A stretch of DNA of 30,744 nt from 0-14-0-20-45-22 sp041645495 (lineage in GTDB: Bacteria > Fidelibacterota > UBA2242), in assembly GCA_041645495.1 (NCBI GenBank), contig JBAZPZ010000017.1, forward strand, positions 1-30,744. Reading direction: 5' to 3'. A program made the translations under genes and the position numbers. Under the pieces are notes generated by a model that worked only from the letters and a program-made list of their open reading frames with translations, searched no databases and was not told the origin of the DNA. Positions 9,238 through 17,153 of the stretch are shown in pieces; position 1 is the stretch's first letter; each line of letters starts with the position of its first letter.

Positions 9238-11096
9238 TTCATCCTTTGATAAATCCTTGCTGATTTCGGAGACATTGGTCCGGAGGATGAATCTGTAGTG
9301 AAAATCAGTTTCCATTTCCCCGGCTCTGAGGATAAAATTTTGTTAGCAGAAAATTCCTGAGATTTTTCAGAAAGGTTAAATACCGATCGGATAGTGCCTT
9401 TCTCAGATTGACGCTCAAACACGAACAAATTATGTTCGTCATCGCAAATGATTGTTCGGTAATTCCCCGTCGATAATACTAAATTTTCCCTACGCAGTCG
9501 GATAACGGATTTGTAATATTCCAATAACTCCTGATCCACCTCAACCTGATCAGTCGGTCTTTTCAATCCGAAAGGATGAGCCACCTCTGGTTCATACTTC
9601 AGATCAGGCCAAACCATCGGCTTTCGGCAATCCGGGTCATCTGCGCCCCACATACCGACTTCGTCACCATAATAAATATAAGGAGCACCGATATACGTAA
9701 ACTGAAATACAAGGATCGCTTTTTGAATCTGACGATCGGCAGAAGACGGACGGTTGACTTTAAATTGTTTATTGTAGTTCAAACTGCAGTCATGGTCGAT
9801 CCATCGGTCGGGATTGATCAACATGGAAGCGAATCTCTCGTTGTCGTGCGTTCCCATGATGTTTTGAAGTTCATATTGCGCTGTAAGCGGATATGCTTGC
9901 CGGATATCACCCAGCAATTTATCGAGACCGGAAGGCGTAATGTGCAGTTTTTTATCGATGAATGCCTTCTGCATAGCATCGCCGAAGCGATAGTTCATTA
10001 CGCCATCAAACATGTCACCCTGAAGCCAGGGAGAGGCGTCAAACATCTTGTTTTGCCGGAAATCTTCCCACCAGATCTCACCGGTAAGGTATGCGTCAGG
10101 ATTGACTTCTTTGACCCAATTGTGAAAATCACGCCAGAAAGATTTGCTGACCATCTCGGCCACATCCAAACGCCAGCCATCGATTCCGTCTGACGGATCG
10201 CCATCGCCGTTCGGATCGCCCCACCTTTTCACAACAGCACGGATATGATTGCGGAAACCTTTGCGAGGTCCGTTTTCATCCTCCCATACTTCCGGTAAAT
10301 CAGTGACACCGTACCACCCCTGGTAATCGAATTCATTCTCGGGTGTTTTCGGATCATCAAATGCTTTTATGATAAACCAATCCGTGAACTGACTTTTTTC
10401 CCCGTTCTTCCTGACATCCTGGAATGCCCAAAATGGAATCCCGACATGATTGAATACACCGTCGATGATGATTTTCATCTTGCGGGCGTGAACTTCCCGG
10501 ATCAGTTTCAGGAATAATTTATCGGCGGCTGTCCATTTCCAGGTTGACGGATCACCAGGATTTTCTGTTTCCCAAATTGCAACGTCACCCGCCGGATCGG
10601 GTCCGAAATTATTATCTATATGGTGATACATCGTTGCGCCGTACTTATGCGATGACGCCGATTCGAAGACCGGGTTTAAATAAATTGCATCTATACCCAA
10701 TGCGGTTAGATAATCAAGTTTATCCAGAATTCCCTGTAGATCGCCGCCATATCGCCGCAATTGAGCGTTGTAATAAAAACCGTGGGCATTTTTCTCTTCC
10801 CACGGCTGTAATTTGTACCAATCTGATGTCCACGGCATAATTTGCCAATCGACCTGGTGATCGTACGGCCAGGTTCCTTGGAGCGTCTCAACCGTCGGAT
10901 CATTTTTCGTATCTCCATTCCGAAATCGCTCCGGGAAAATCTGATACCAAATCGCAGTTTTCGCCCATTCCGGATTGGTATCCTCCGAATATGAATTTTC
11001 CAGACTTAGAAAAAGAAGGATCACCAGTACCGGAAAAATGACGTGAAATGCAGAACCAGCACAGAATTTGGGAGCTCTTTTAGTACTTACATTCAT
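9234..11096 (-). CDS. Exported GH13 alpha-amylase-family glycoside hydrolase
   Basis: This 620-residue (beta/alpha)8 glycosidase acts on alpha-1,4/1,6-glucans. The N-terminus carries a basic segment and a hydrophobic core at about 18-32, so export is expected. The GH13 regions are all present: IYLNPVF near 138-144, DGVFNH at 212-217, DGWRLDVAE with nucleophile Asp311, TGEIWW with acid/base Glu340, and GTHDNERF with His417-Asp418. WYQIFPERFRNGD near 50-62 resembles neopullulanase/cyclomaltodextrinase and maltogenic enzymes. A short C-terminal beta domain ends the protein. I infer periplasmic or surface breakdown of maltodextrins. ATG at 11096 is preferred over a TTG just before it, although no clear Shine-Dalgarno is visible. 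This is the first gene of the envelope operon, about 30 nt downstream of a near-consensus promoter. Subfamily and exact substrate cannot be fixed by eye. Confidence 0.92.
   Translation of the reverse strand: MNVSTKRAPKFCAGSAFHVIFPVLVILLFLSLENSYSEDTNPEWAKTAIWYQIFPERFRNGDTKNDPTVETLQGTWPYDHQVDWQIMPWTSDWYKLQPWEEKNAHGFYYNAQLRRYGGDLQGILDKLDYLTALGIDAIYLNPVFESASSHKYGATMYHHIDNNFGPDPAGDVAIWETENPGDPSTWKWTAADKLFLKLIREVHARKMKIIIDGVFNHVGIPFWAFQDVRKNGEKSQFTDWFIIKAFDDPKTPENEFDYQGWYGVTDLPEVWEDENGPRKGFRNHIRAVVKRWGDPNGDGDPSDGIDGWRLDVAEMVSKSFWRDFHNWVKEVNPDAYLTGEIWWEDFRQNKMFDASPWLQGDMFDGVMNYRFGDAMQKAFIDKKLHITPSGLDKLLGDIRQAYPLTAQYELQNIMGTHDNERFASMLINPDRWIDHDCSLNYNKQFKVNRPSSADRQIQKAILVFQFTYIGAPYIYYGDEVGMWGADDPDCRKPMVWPDLKYEPEVAHPFGLKRPTDQVEVDQELLEYYKSVIRLRRENLVLSTGNYRTIICDDEHNLFVFERQSEKGTIRSVFNLSEKSQEFSANKILSSEPGKWKLIFTTDSSSGPMSPKSARIYQRMK
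9242..9247 (-). promoter_or_regulatory. Ribosome binding site for the parvulin gene
   Basis: AAAGGA on the minus strand lies 4 nt before the ATG at 9237, inside the last codons of the amylase gene. It supports the short start that overlaps the amylase stop as ATGA. Confidence 0.6.
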
Positions 11097-11133
11097 CAAT
11101 TGTAGTTCAAAACTGAGTTACTATCTACTGTTT

Positions 11134-11162
11134 AATATATCGCTTCTAAAATTTCTTGTCAA
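11134..11162 (-). promoter_or_regulatory. Sigma-70-type promoter of the amylase/TonB receptor operon
   Basis: On the minus strand a perfect -35 hexamer TTGACA (complement of 11157-11162) is followed after exactly 17 bp by TATATT (complement of 11134-11139), five of six matches to the -10 consensus. Transcription would start near 11127, leaving a leader of about 30 nt before the ATG at 11096. It is the best promoter match I saw in the window. Confidence 0.8.
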
Positions 11163-11240
11163 CAAATATTTTCTGCATACGAATTATGACTATTTACAGA
11201 GGCTCGGCCGACTTCTACAATATTTTTCTTTATTTCTATT

Positions 11241-11260
11241 CGAATTTTGCTTAAAATTCG
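11241..11260. repeat. Perfect 8-bp inverted repeat, possible operator
   Basis: CGAATTTT and AAAATTCG flank a 4-base spacer GCTT. The element lies about 80 bp upstream of the -35 box of the amylase operon and about 150 bp before the CDF start. It has no T-run on either side that would make it a terminator at the end of a gene. A regulator binding site is one reading; chance in an AT-rich spacer is another. Confidence 0.45.
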
Positions 11261-11407
11261 TCGCACTGTTTTCTGACAGCGTTTTTCCTGAACCGGGGTG
11301 TATGGTTTGGGAATTTAAAATTGGCACAAAACGTTTCCTTTCAATTCAATCGTTTATCTTAACTCACTTTTATAACGAGGAAAGGAATTATTATCGGGAG
11401 TTTTAAA

Positions 11408-12313
11408 ATGAATTCTAATGATATTCGCGCCGCAAAGGCCAACAGAATCACATGGATCGGTTTTTTTACAAATTTACTTTTGACGGCATTCAAAATGGCC
11501 GCTGGAATTTTAGGGAAAAGTGGCGCCATGATTGCGGATGCCGTTCATTCTTTATCCGATTTTATAACGGATATCGTCGTATTGGTAAGTTTTCGGGTCA
11601 TTCGAAAACCGATCGATCGTGAACATGATTACGGACATGGCAAATTCGAGACACTGGCAACGGCCTTCATCGGCTTGGCACTTTTAATAGTCGGACTTGG
11701 TATTTTCTGGCAAGGTGGGAAGAAAATTCTTTTGAACCTTTCCGGTTCTCCGCTCGAAAAACCGGGAAATATTGCCTTGATCGCCGCGGTTGTATCAGTA
11801 ATCATCAAAGAATGGTTATATCGATACACGGTCAAGGTTGGTGACGAAATTTCCAGTCAGGCCGTTGTCGCTAACGCGTGGCATCATCGCTCGGACGCGT
11901 TTTCATCCATCGGCACGACGATCGGCATCGGTGGTGCGATCCTTTTGGGAGAACATTGGCGAATTCTGGACCCGATTGCCGCCGTTATCGTCAGTTTTTT
12001 CATCGTCAAAGTCGCGTACTCTATCACGGTTGTCAGCATCCGGGAACTATCCGAAGGATCGCTCGATGATTCTGTCGAAAACGAAATCATCAAGATTGTT
12101 TCCAATTGCCCGGGCGTCATCAAGCCGCACGACCTGCGGACGCGAAAGATCGGATTCAACATCGCCGTCGATATTCATGTTTACGTCGATCAAAATCTCA
12201 GTATTTGTGAGGCGCACGATATCGCCACCGATGTCGAACGACGAATTAGAAATCGGTATGGCACAGAAACTTTCATCTCCGTTCATACGGAACCGAATCT
12301 TACGACCGAGTAA
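11408..12313 (+). CDS. Cation diffusion facilitator (CDF) family metal transporter
   Basis: This 301-residue protein exports divalent metal ions, typically Zn2+, from the cytoplasm in exchange for protons. Six membrane segments occupy roughly residues 14-210, followed by a cytoplasmic ferredoxin-like domain (about 215-300). The transport site is HDHD: His47 and Asp51 in TM2 (ADAVHSLSD) and His159 and Asp163 in TM5 (HHRSD). In characterised CDFs this quartet goes with zinc (and cadmium), whereas E. coli YiiP has DDHD. The HDYGHGKFE motif (73-81) between TM2 and TM3 is also typical. GGGAG lies 7 nt upstream of the ATG. The gene stands alone between the divergent amylase operon and the convergent recN operon. 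Metal preference is inferred. Confidence 0.92.
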   Translation: MNSNDIRAAKANRITWIGFFTNLLLTAFKMAAGILGKSGAMIADAVHSLSDFITDIVVLVSFRVIRKPIDREHDYGHGKFETLATAFIGLALLIVGLGIFWQGGKKILLNLSGSPLEKPGNIALIAAVVSVIIKEWLYRYTVKVGDEISSQAVVANAWHHRSDAFSSIGTTIGIGGAILLGEHWRILDPIAAVIVSFFIVKVAYSITVVSIRELSEGSLDDSVENEIIKIVSNCPGVIKPHDLRTRKIGFNIAVDIHVYVDQNLSICEAHDIATDVERRIRNRYGTETFISVHTEPNLTTE

Positions 12314-12330
12314 AGCAGATCGATTTATTT

Positions 12331-14007
12331 TTAAGCCAACAATTCTTCCGCTTGCCGGAGCGTAGTCTGGCTGATTGATTTTCCACCGATCATCGTAGCA
12401 ATTTCTGTAATCCGTTCGTCCGGTGATAAACGAACAATTTGAGTAGCACTTCTTCCGTTATCCGTAATTTTTTGGACGCTCAAATGATCCAGTCCAAGTC
12501 CGGCGATTTGCGGCAGATGCGTGATGCAGATGATCTGGTGAAATTTTGCCAACTCGCGAAGTTCTTCTCCGACGATCCGGGCAACACGACCGGAAATTCC
12601 GGTATCGATTTCATCGAAAATCAGAACCGGAATTTGATCCCGACCGGCCAGGATCGACTTCAATCCCAGCATGATTCGGGAAACTTCGCCGCCGGAAACG
12701 ATATTTACCAGCGGTCTGAGCGGCTCTCCGGGATTCGTGCAAATATGGAAAACAACGCGATCGATTCCCTTTTCTCCTATCAAACTATTTAACGACTCGC
12801 GAATCGGATCAATTTTTACTTTGAACAGACTTCCTTTGATCCCGAGTCGATTTAACGCCGATTCCAGTTTCGATTCCAGATGTGTTGATTCTTCCCTGCG
12901 TCTTTCGGATAACCGATTTGCGGATGTCATGTAATGTTCGGTCGCCGCCGTAACTTCTTTCGTCAACTTTGTCAATTCCACATCCAATCCGTCGTCTTCA
13001 GTCAGATTTCTCCTAACCTTTTCGGCATATGCGACGACGTCTTCCAAACCGGGGCCATATTTTCTCATCAACTGCTGTAGAGAATAGAGACGCTGATTGA
13101 TCTTTTCCAGTCGAAGCGGATCGAACTCGAGACGGCTCACAAAATTTGTCAACTGATTTGAGATTTCCTGAAACAGATACTGCGATTCTTCGAGTTTGAC
13201 AAGATAATCGCCGAACATCGGATGAAGTCTGCTTAGGTTGCCGAGTTTTTTCCCGATTTCGACAGTCCGATGATAAAGTGCATCGTCGCTTTCATAGAGC
13301 GCGTTTGTCAGTTCTTCAGAAATGACATGAATTTTTTCAGCGTTTTCCAGAATCGTTTTCGTTTGCGTCAATTCCTCAAATTCGCCGGATTTCGGAGCGA
13401 CCTTTTGGACTTCGTCCAGTTGATATTCCCACAATTCCCGCTTTTCGTGGTTGATTTTCCTTCTCTGTTCGAGAATATTCAAAGAATCCTGAACCGATCT
13501 CAGATGTTGCCAGCAGTATTTTACTTCGGCCAACAGTTCGGCATAATTCCCGTAAGCGTCTAAAAAGTCGATGTGCGTTTCTTCATTCAAAAGCGATTGA
13601 TGATCGTGCTGACCGTGCAGATCGACCAGGCGGTCGCCGACTTCCTTGAGAAGAGAGATCGGACAGGATTTCCCGTTGATCCATGCTTTCGATCGTCCGT
13701 TGTTGGAGATTTCCCGGCGAAATATCAAACTTTCCCGTTCAGTGTCGATTTCTTTGGCTCGAAAAAATGCAGTCAGCCGCGGATTTTGCCGATCGACCTG
13801 GAACACGCACTCGACGGAAGCGGACTCTTCACCTGACCGGATAACCGTCTGAGATGCTTTATCGCCGAGCGCAAGGTTCAGCGCCTCGATGATGATGGAT
13901 TTCCCGGCACCCGTTTCTCCTGTCATCACGGTAAAACCGGGTTTGAATTCCATATCGATTTGCTTGATGATCGCGAATTTCTCAATTTTGAGCCGAAGCA
14001 ATCTCAT
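12331..14007 (-). CDS. recN: DNA repair protein RecN
   Basis: This 558-residue SMC-like ATPase acts in double-strand break repair. Walker A GETGAGKS is at residues 30-37. The middle of the protein is a long coiled coil with the short RecN hinge. The ABC signature is in NIVSGGEVSRIMLGLKSI and Walker B with catalytic acidic residues in VLIFDEIDTGISGR. The length matches E. coli RecN (553). The start at 14007 has AGGA 9-10 nt upstream and gives MRLLRLKIEKF; a longer frame to 14085 would run into the VanZ-like gene. It is last in the HAD-acpS-nnr-vanZ operon and convergent with the CDF gene, with only 17 bp between the stops and no clear terminator hairpin. No LexA box was identified. Confidence 0.95.
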   Translation of the reverse strand: MRLLRLKIEKFAIIKQIDMEFKPGFTVMTGETGAGKSIIIEALNLALGDKASQTVIRSGEESASVECVFQVDRQNPRLTAFFRAKEIDTERESLIFRREISNNGRSKAWINGKSCPISLLKEVGDRLVDLHGQHDHQSLLNEETHIDFLDAYGNYAELLAEVKYCWQHLRSVQDSLNILEQRRKINHEKRELWEYQLDEVQKVAPKSGEFEELTQTKTILENAEKIHVISEELTNALYESDDALYHRTVEIGKKLGNLSRLHPMFGDYLVKLEESQYLFQEISNQLTNFVSRLEFDPLRLEKINQRLYSLQQLMRKYGPGLEDVVAYAEKVRRNLTEDDGLDVELTKLTKEVTAATEHYMTSANRLSERRREESTHLESKLESALNRLGIKGSLFKVKIDPIRESLNSLIGEKGIDRVVFHICTNPGEPLRPLVNIVSGGEVSRIMLGLKSILAGRDQIPVLIFDEIDTGISGRVARIVGEELRELAKFHQIICITHLPQIAGLGLDHLSVQKITDNGRSATQIVRLSPDERITEIATMIGGKSISQTTLRQAEELLA

Positions 14008-14030
14008 GTCGCTTTTCCTATCCGTTCCAA

Positions 14031-14438
14031 TCATCCGGGAAATTGTCTGGAATTTTCCAGCCGACTGCTCATCCGAGCAATCCATTTGCTTTTAGTAAAA
14101 TAGTAGGCGCCGAGTGCAATCCCGATCATATCGGCGATCAGGTCGTACATACTGCATAATCTTCCGGGAACGTAAAGTTGATGAATTTCGTCGGTGCCGG
14201 CGTACAAAATTCCGATGACGAGGCTGATCCAGACGGCATTCCGTGCGACTTTTTCCGATCGAAAGTTGACAAAAGCCAGCATAAGGAAAATTCCGAAAAT
14301 CCCGTACTCGAATAAGTGTTCCACTTTATCGAAATTCCAGATGTCAACCCGGATGACATTTTCTTGAGGAATCGACGACAGCAGGAAAATCACCAATGAA
14401 TAAAGAACAGCCGGTATCTTGAGCCAAAGTTTTGTCAT
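14031..14438 (-). CDS. VanZ-like family membrane protein
   Basis: This small 135-residue integral membrane protein has about four helices (7-22, 44-58, 68-81, 98-115). It shows the conserved motifs of the VanZ-like family: FDKVEHLFEYGIFG near 36-49, TDEIHQLYVPGR at 82-93 and MYDLIADMIGIALGA at 97-111. VanZ itself confers low-level teicoplanin resistance, but most family members are of unknown function, so resistance should not be assumed. The ATG overlaps the nnr stop as ATGA, and recN follows after 23 bp. Confidence 0.85.
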   Translation of the reverse strand: MTKLWLKIPAVLYSLVIFLLSSIPQENVIRVDIWNFDKVEHLFEYGIFGIFLMLAFVNFRSEKVARNAVWISLVIGILYAGTDEIHQLYVPGRLCSMYDLIADMIGIALGAYYFTKSKWIARMSSRLENSRQFPG

Positions 14439-15994
14439 GAGGGAAGTCGCTCCAACTTTTTCAATACTTTCGGAATGAATTCGAACAGGTCACCGGCGAT
14501 AAAGGAACGAATACCGTACCGAATTTTCCCAAGATCTCCGGCGGCGCCATGAATCGAAACAGCCACAATCGACGCGTCGAACGAAGGAATTCCCTGCGCA
14601 CGGAACGCGGTTATCAGCCCTGTCAAGACGTCTCCGGTTCCGCCAGTCGCCAGCGCGGCGTTTCCCGTAGGATTGATCGCCACGGCGCCGTTCCGGCTTG
14701 CAATGACAGTCGGTGCGCCTTTGAGAACCAGCGTGCAGGAATATTTCGTGGCAAATTGACGGGCAATATCGATGGCTCCTTCCGTGATTTCCTGAACCGG
14801 GATGCCAGTCATCATCGAAAATTCACCATGATGCGGCGTTAAAATGAGATCGTCGATTTCACGGATTTGATTCAAATTATCTTTGAAAATGCGCAATCCG
14901 TCAGCGTCAACGATCAACGGTTTTTTCGTAACTGTTAATAATTTCTTCCCAAAATCGACGACCTCGGAATGCGCCGACACGCCCGGACCGAAAGCAACGA
15001 CGTCGCTCCACTCGATTCGCACCTTGAGGGAATCAATAGAATCGCCAGTAAAAGTGTGATCGCCGGATTCCAGAACGGGAATCGTCATGGCTTCCGTCAG
15101 TTTCACTTCCATAATCGCATTTAGACTCTCCGGAACTGCTACAGTGACTAATCCGGCGCCACCCCGCAAAGCCGCCATTCCGGCAAGCGTCGCCGCGCCG
15201 GTCATTCCCGGCGATCCGGCAATGATGAGCGCTTTTCCCTGTCGATGTTTGTAAGTATCTTCCGGAACGAGCGGCAAAATATTTTTCACCTGATTTTTAC
15301 TAATTAAAAAAGTCTCGTTGGAAAGGATTTCGAACGACTTTTTCGGATAGTTTAGATCGACCACGAACACTTCGCCAGCGTGCTTTTTCCCCGGATAGAA
15401 CAGCAAGCCGCGTTTGAGAAAACCCATCGTGACCGTCCAATTTGCGTTCACGGCGCAGTTCCCGACTTGCCCGGTGTCGCCGTTCACGCCCGAAGGAATA
15501 TCGACCGACAAGACGGGTTGATTCGATTCGCAAATCTTCTGAATTATATGAGATGTTATGTCGAGAATATCCCCTTTGAAACCCGTTCCGAAAATGGCAT
15601 CGATGATCAGTTCCGTTTCGGCTAACTCATCGAGTCCCGAAATGTCTTCTTCCGTCACTATTTTGCGGATTGGGATTCCCTTTTCGAGACATTGCCGGTA
15701 ATAATATGCCGCGTCGCCTTTGATTTTTTCGCCGTCGCCCAGCAACCAGCAAATCACGTTTGCACCCCAATCGAACAGATCACCAGCTGCAACAAATCCG
15801 TCTCCGCCGTTATTTCCGATACCGCAAAAAATATCTACCCGGCTGTTTGGAACATCTTTCAGGATTTTCTTGGCTTTGAGCGAAATGAATCCGCCGGCTT
15901 TCCGCATCAACTCCCGCCCGGAAACGCCGAGGTTCTCGATCGCAAACCGATCGACTTGCCGAGCCTCTTGGTTACTCAGAACAAATTCTTTCAT
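14435..15994 (-). CDS. nnr: Bifunctional NAD(P)H-hydrate repair enzyme (epimerase plus ADP-dependent dehydratase)
   Basis: This 519-residue enzyme repairs hydrated NADH and NADPH. The N-terminal YjeF_N domain (about 1-215) epimerises R- and S-NAD(P)HX and contains GIGNNGGDGFVAAG (58-71) and SVDIPSGVNGDTG. The C-terminal ribokinase-like domain (about 230-510) dehydrates S-NAD(P)HX using ADP. It shows ALIIAGSPGMTGAATLAG, FGPGV, DADGL and NPTGNAALATGGTGDVL, with GGTGD at 451-455. Both domains look intact and the length equals that of the E. coli enzyme. The start overlaps the acpS stop as ATGA, and the stop overlaps the VanZ-like start in the same way, so translation is coupled on both sides. 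Confidence 0.95.
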   Translation of the reverse strand: MKEFVLSNQEARQVDRFAIENLGVSGRELMRKAGGFISLKAKKILKDVPNSRVDIFCGIGNNGGDGFVAAGDLFDWGANVICWLLGDGEKIKGDAAYYYRQCLEKGIPIRKIVTEEDISGLDELAETELIIDAIFGTGFKGDILDITSHIIQKICESNQPVLSVDIPSGVNGDTGQVGNCAVNANWTVTMGFLKRGLLFYPGKKHAGEVFVVDLNYPKKSFEILSNETFLISKNQVKNILPLVPEDTYKHRQGKALIIAGSPGMTGAATLAGMAALRGGAGLVTVAVPESLNAIMEVKLTEAMTIPVLESGDHTFTGDSIDSLKVRIEWSDVVAFGPGVSAHSEVVDFGKKLLTVTKKPLIVDADGLRIFKDNLNQIREIDDLILTPHHGEFSMMTGIPVQEITEGAIDIARQFATKYSCTLVLKGAPTVIASRNGAVAINPTGNAALATGGTGDVLTGLITAFRAQGIPSFDASIVAVSIHGAAGDLGKIRYGIRSFIAGDLFEFIPKVLKKLERLPS

Positions 15995-16359
15995 ATCATC
16001 ACGATGGCTGTTGCCGTGGCAAATTCCTTGACGTGCGAGACGGAAATCTCAATACCGTACGAGCGGCAGATTTCGCCCAGCGAACCAATTAGACGGACAT
16101 GCGGACTCCCGGTCTCGTCATTAATAATCTCAATCTGGTTCGGCCAAACGTTTAGCGTCGGATTGACGCTGAGCAATGCTTTTTGAACAGATTCCTTCGC
16201 CGCGAATTTGCCTGCATAATGCTGTTCGGGAATGGCATGATTCCGACAATAACGGATTTCCTCCGGAGAAAAAACCTTCGTCAGGAACCGGTCGCCGTAG
16301 CGTTCGATCGACTCCTTGATCCGTTCGACTTCAATAATGTCGGTGCCGATTTTAATCAA
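15991..16359 (-). CDS. acpS: Holo-[acyl-carrier-protein] synthase
   Basis: This enzyme of 122 residues moves the 4'-phosphopantetheine group from CoA to apo-ACP, switching on fatty acid synthesis. The signatures are IGTDIIEVERI with Mg2+ ligand Asp7 and HYAGKFAAKESVQKAL with Glu56, and ISVSHVKEFATA near the C-terminus. Length is normal for AcpS. The start codon is TTG, placed inside the 3' end of the HAD gene in another frame, with AAGGA 8 nt upstream; the conserved N-terminus begins right at that codon and no ATG or GTG fits. The 8-nt overlap with the HAD gene and the 4-nt overlap with nnr indicate one mRNA. Confidence 0.95.
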   Translation of the reverse strand: MIKIGTDIIEVERIKESIERYGDRFLTKVFSPEEIRYCRNHAIPEQHYAGKFAAKESVQKALLSVNPTLNVWPNQIEIINDETGSPHVRLIGSLGEICRSYGIEISVSHVKEFATATAIVMI

Positions 16360-17038
16360 GTCCGCATTCCTTTTTAACGATGCCTATTAAATCCGAGACG
16401 GCGTCGATCTCATAATCTGCGCCGGAATGAAGCGTGTTCATCGTGTCGCCGTAGCGCGCGAAGACGGTTTTCATCCCGACCTTTTTTGCGCCAACCATGT
16501 CGCGTTCTGCCCAATCGCCGACCATGATCGCCTCTGCCGGTGCAACATCCAATTTCTTCAAAGCCAGTAAAAATGGTTTCGGATGCGGCTTGCGTTCGTG
16601 AGTGTCCTCATAAGTCAGAACGAGATCGAAATAGTGCTGAAGATTGGTCGCGTAAATTCTCAGCCACGCTTCCCTTCTCGGGGCGTCTGAAATGACCGCC
16701 AACCGAAGCCCCATTCTCGTCAGTTCGATCACGGTTTGATGGACGAACGGATAAGTTCGTAAGCATCCGTCCTTCGCCCGTCGGTACGCGAAAATTCCTG
16801 CCGCCAGAATTTTATAGTTAATGGTTCCCAGCGTACGCGTTAAATAATCGTCGAAAACATTCTGATACTCGATCCCTTTTTCACGATAGACGGCTTCAAT
16901 TCCGCTCCGAATTTCCAGAGACGGAAGATTCAACCCGGCGTCGCGCATCGCATCGATGGCGGCCGAAACGCTTTCCTCCTTCATCCGCATGAAGTCCAGT
17001 AGTGTATTGTCCAAATCGAAAATGATTGCTCGAATCAT
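16352..17038 (-). CDS. HAD-superfamily phosphatase (subfamily IA)
   Basis: This 228-residue Mg2+-dependent phosphohydrolase contains all four HAD motifs: FDLDNTLLD with Asp8 and Asp10, VISDAPRREAW with Ser117, KPHPKPF with Lys150, and MVGDWAERDMVGAKKVG with Asp175 and Asp180. A helical cap lies at about 18-85. The family covers phosphoglycolate phosphatase, pyrophosphatase-like and 5'-nucleotidase-like enzymes, so the substrate is not assigned. The ATG at 17038 has GAGG 5 nt upstream and places the catalytic motif at the N-terminus. A longer frame to 17125 would read back into a terminator hairpin. It is the first gene of the acpS-nnr operon. Confidence 0.88.
   Translation of the reverse strand: MIRAIIFDLDNTLLDFMRMKEESVSAAIDAMRDAGLNLPSLEIRSGIEAVYREKGIEYQNVFDDYLTRTLGTINYKILAAGIFAYRRAKDGCLRTYPFVHQTVIELTRMGLRLAVISDAPRREAWLRIYATNLQHYFDLVLTYEDTHERKPHPKPFLLALKKLDVAPAEAIMVGDWAERDMVGAKKVGMKTVFARYGDTMNTLHSGADYEIDAVSDLIGIVKKECGLD
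16368..16372 (-). promoter_or_regulatory. Ribosome binding site for the TTG start of acpS
   Basis: AAGGA on the minus strand sits 8 nt before the TTG at 16359, within the last codons of the HAD gene. It decides the non-ATG start of acpS. Confidence 0.6.
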
Positions 17039-17100
17039 AGAACCTCGTGCGATAAAATAGGAAGATTTCCACTCGTTTGCAATGCTATCCGCCGATAAAT

Positions 17101-17133
17101 GAAAAAGGGCGAGTTCATTCCCCACCCTTTTTC
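17101..17133. terminator. Bidirectional rho-independent terminator
   Basis: An 11-bp stem (17101-17111 pairing with 17123-17133, one G-U pair) closes an 11-nt loop. The lower stem is GAAAAAGGG against CCCTTTTTC, so both strands have a GC upper stem next to a T-run. It lies 20 nt after the stop of the TPR gene on the minus strand and separates that unit from the HAD operon. Confidence 0.75.
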
Positions 17134-17153
17134 TAATCTATTACCGAAAAATC

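Larger units (their letters stand above)
11097..11407. other. Divergent intergenic region between amylase operon and CDF gene
   Basis: These 311 bases separate two divergent genes. The minus-strand promoter of the amylase operon is at 11134-11162. A perfect inverted repeat sits at 11241-11260 and a short palindrome TCGGCCGA at 11204-11211. On the plus strand GGGAG at 11396-11400 is the ribosome binding site of the CDF gene. No equally good plus-strand promoter was found; TTGGCA at 11321 with TTCAAT 18 bp later is the best weak candidate. An open frame here (11068-11406) looks like chance. Confidence 0.6.

Noticed and set aside
9576..10193. A 205-codon plus-strand frame within the amylase gene
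   Set aside because: It lies opposite the catalytic domain of the GH13 gene and its translation shows no domain.
11068..11406. A 112-codon plus-strand frame in the divergent spacer
   Set aside because: It overlaps the amylase signal peptide and its promoter, runs to the CDF ribosome binding site, and has an AT-driven Leu/Phe-rich composition without a ribosome binding site.
11838..12365. A 175-codon frame overlapping the CDF gene on the same strand
   Set aside because: It is a +1-type shadow frame rich in Ser and Arg; the CDF frame carries all family motifs.
14031..14438. Reading the VanZ-like gene as an antibiotic resistance gene
   Set aside because: No vanA-type genes are nearby and most VanZ-like proteins have no link to glycopeptide resistance.
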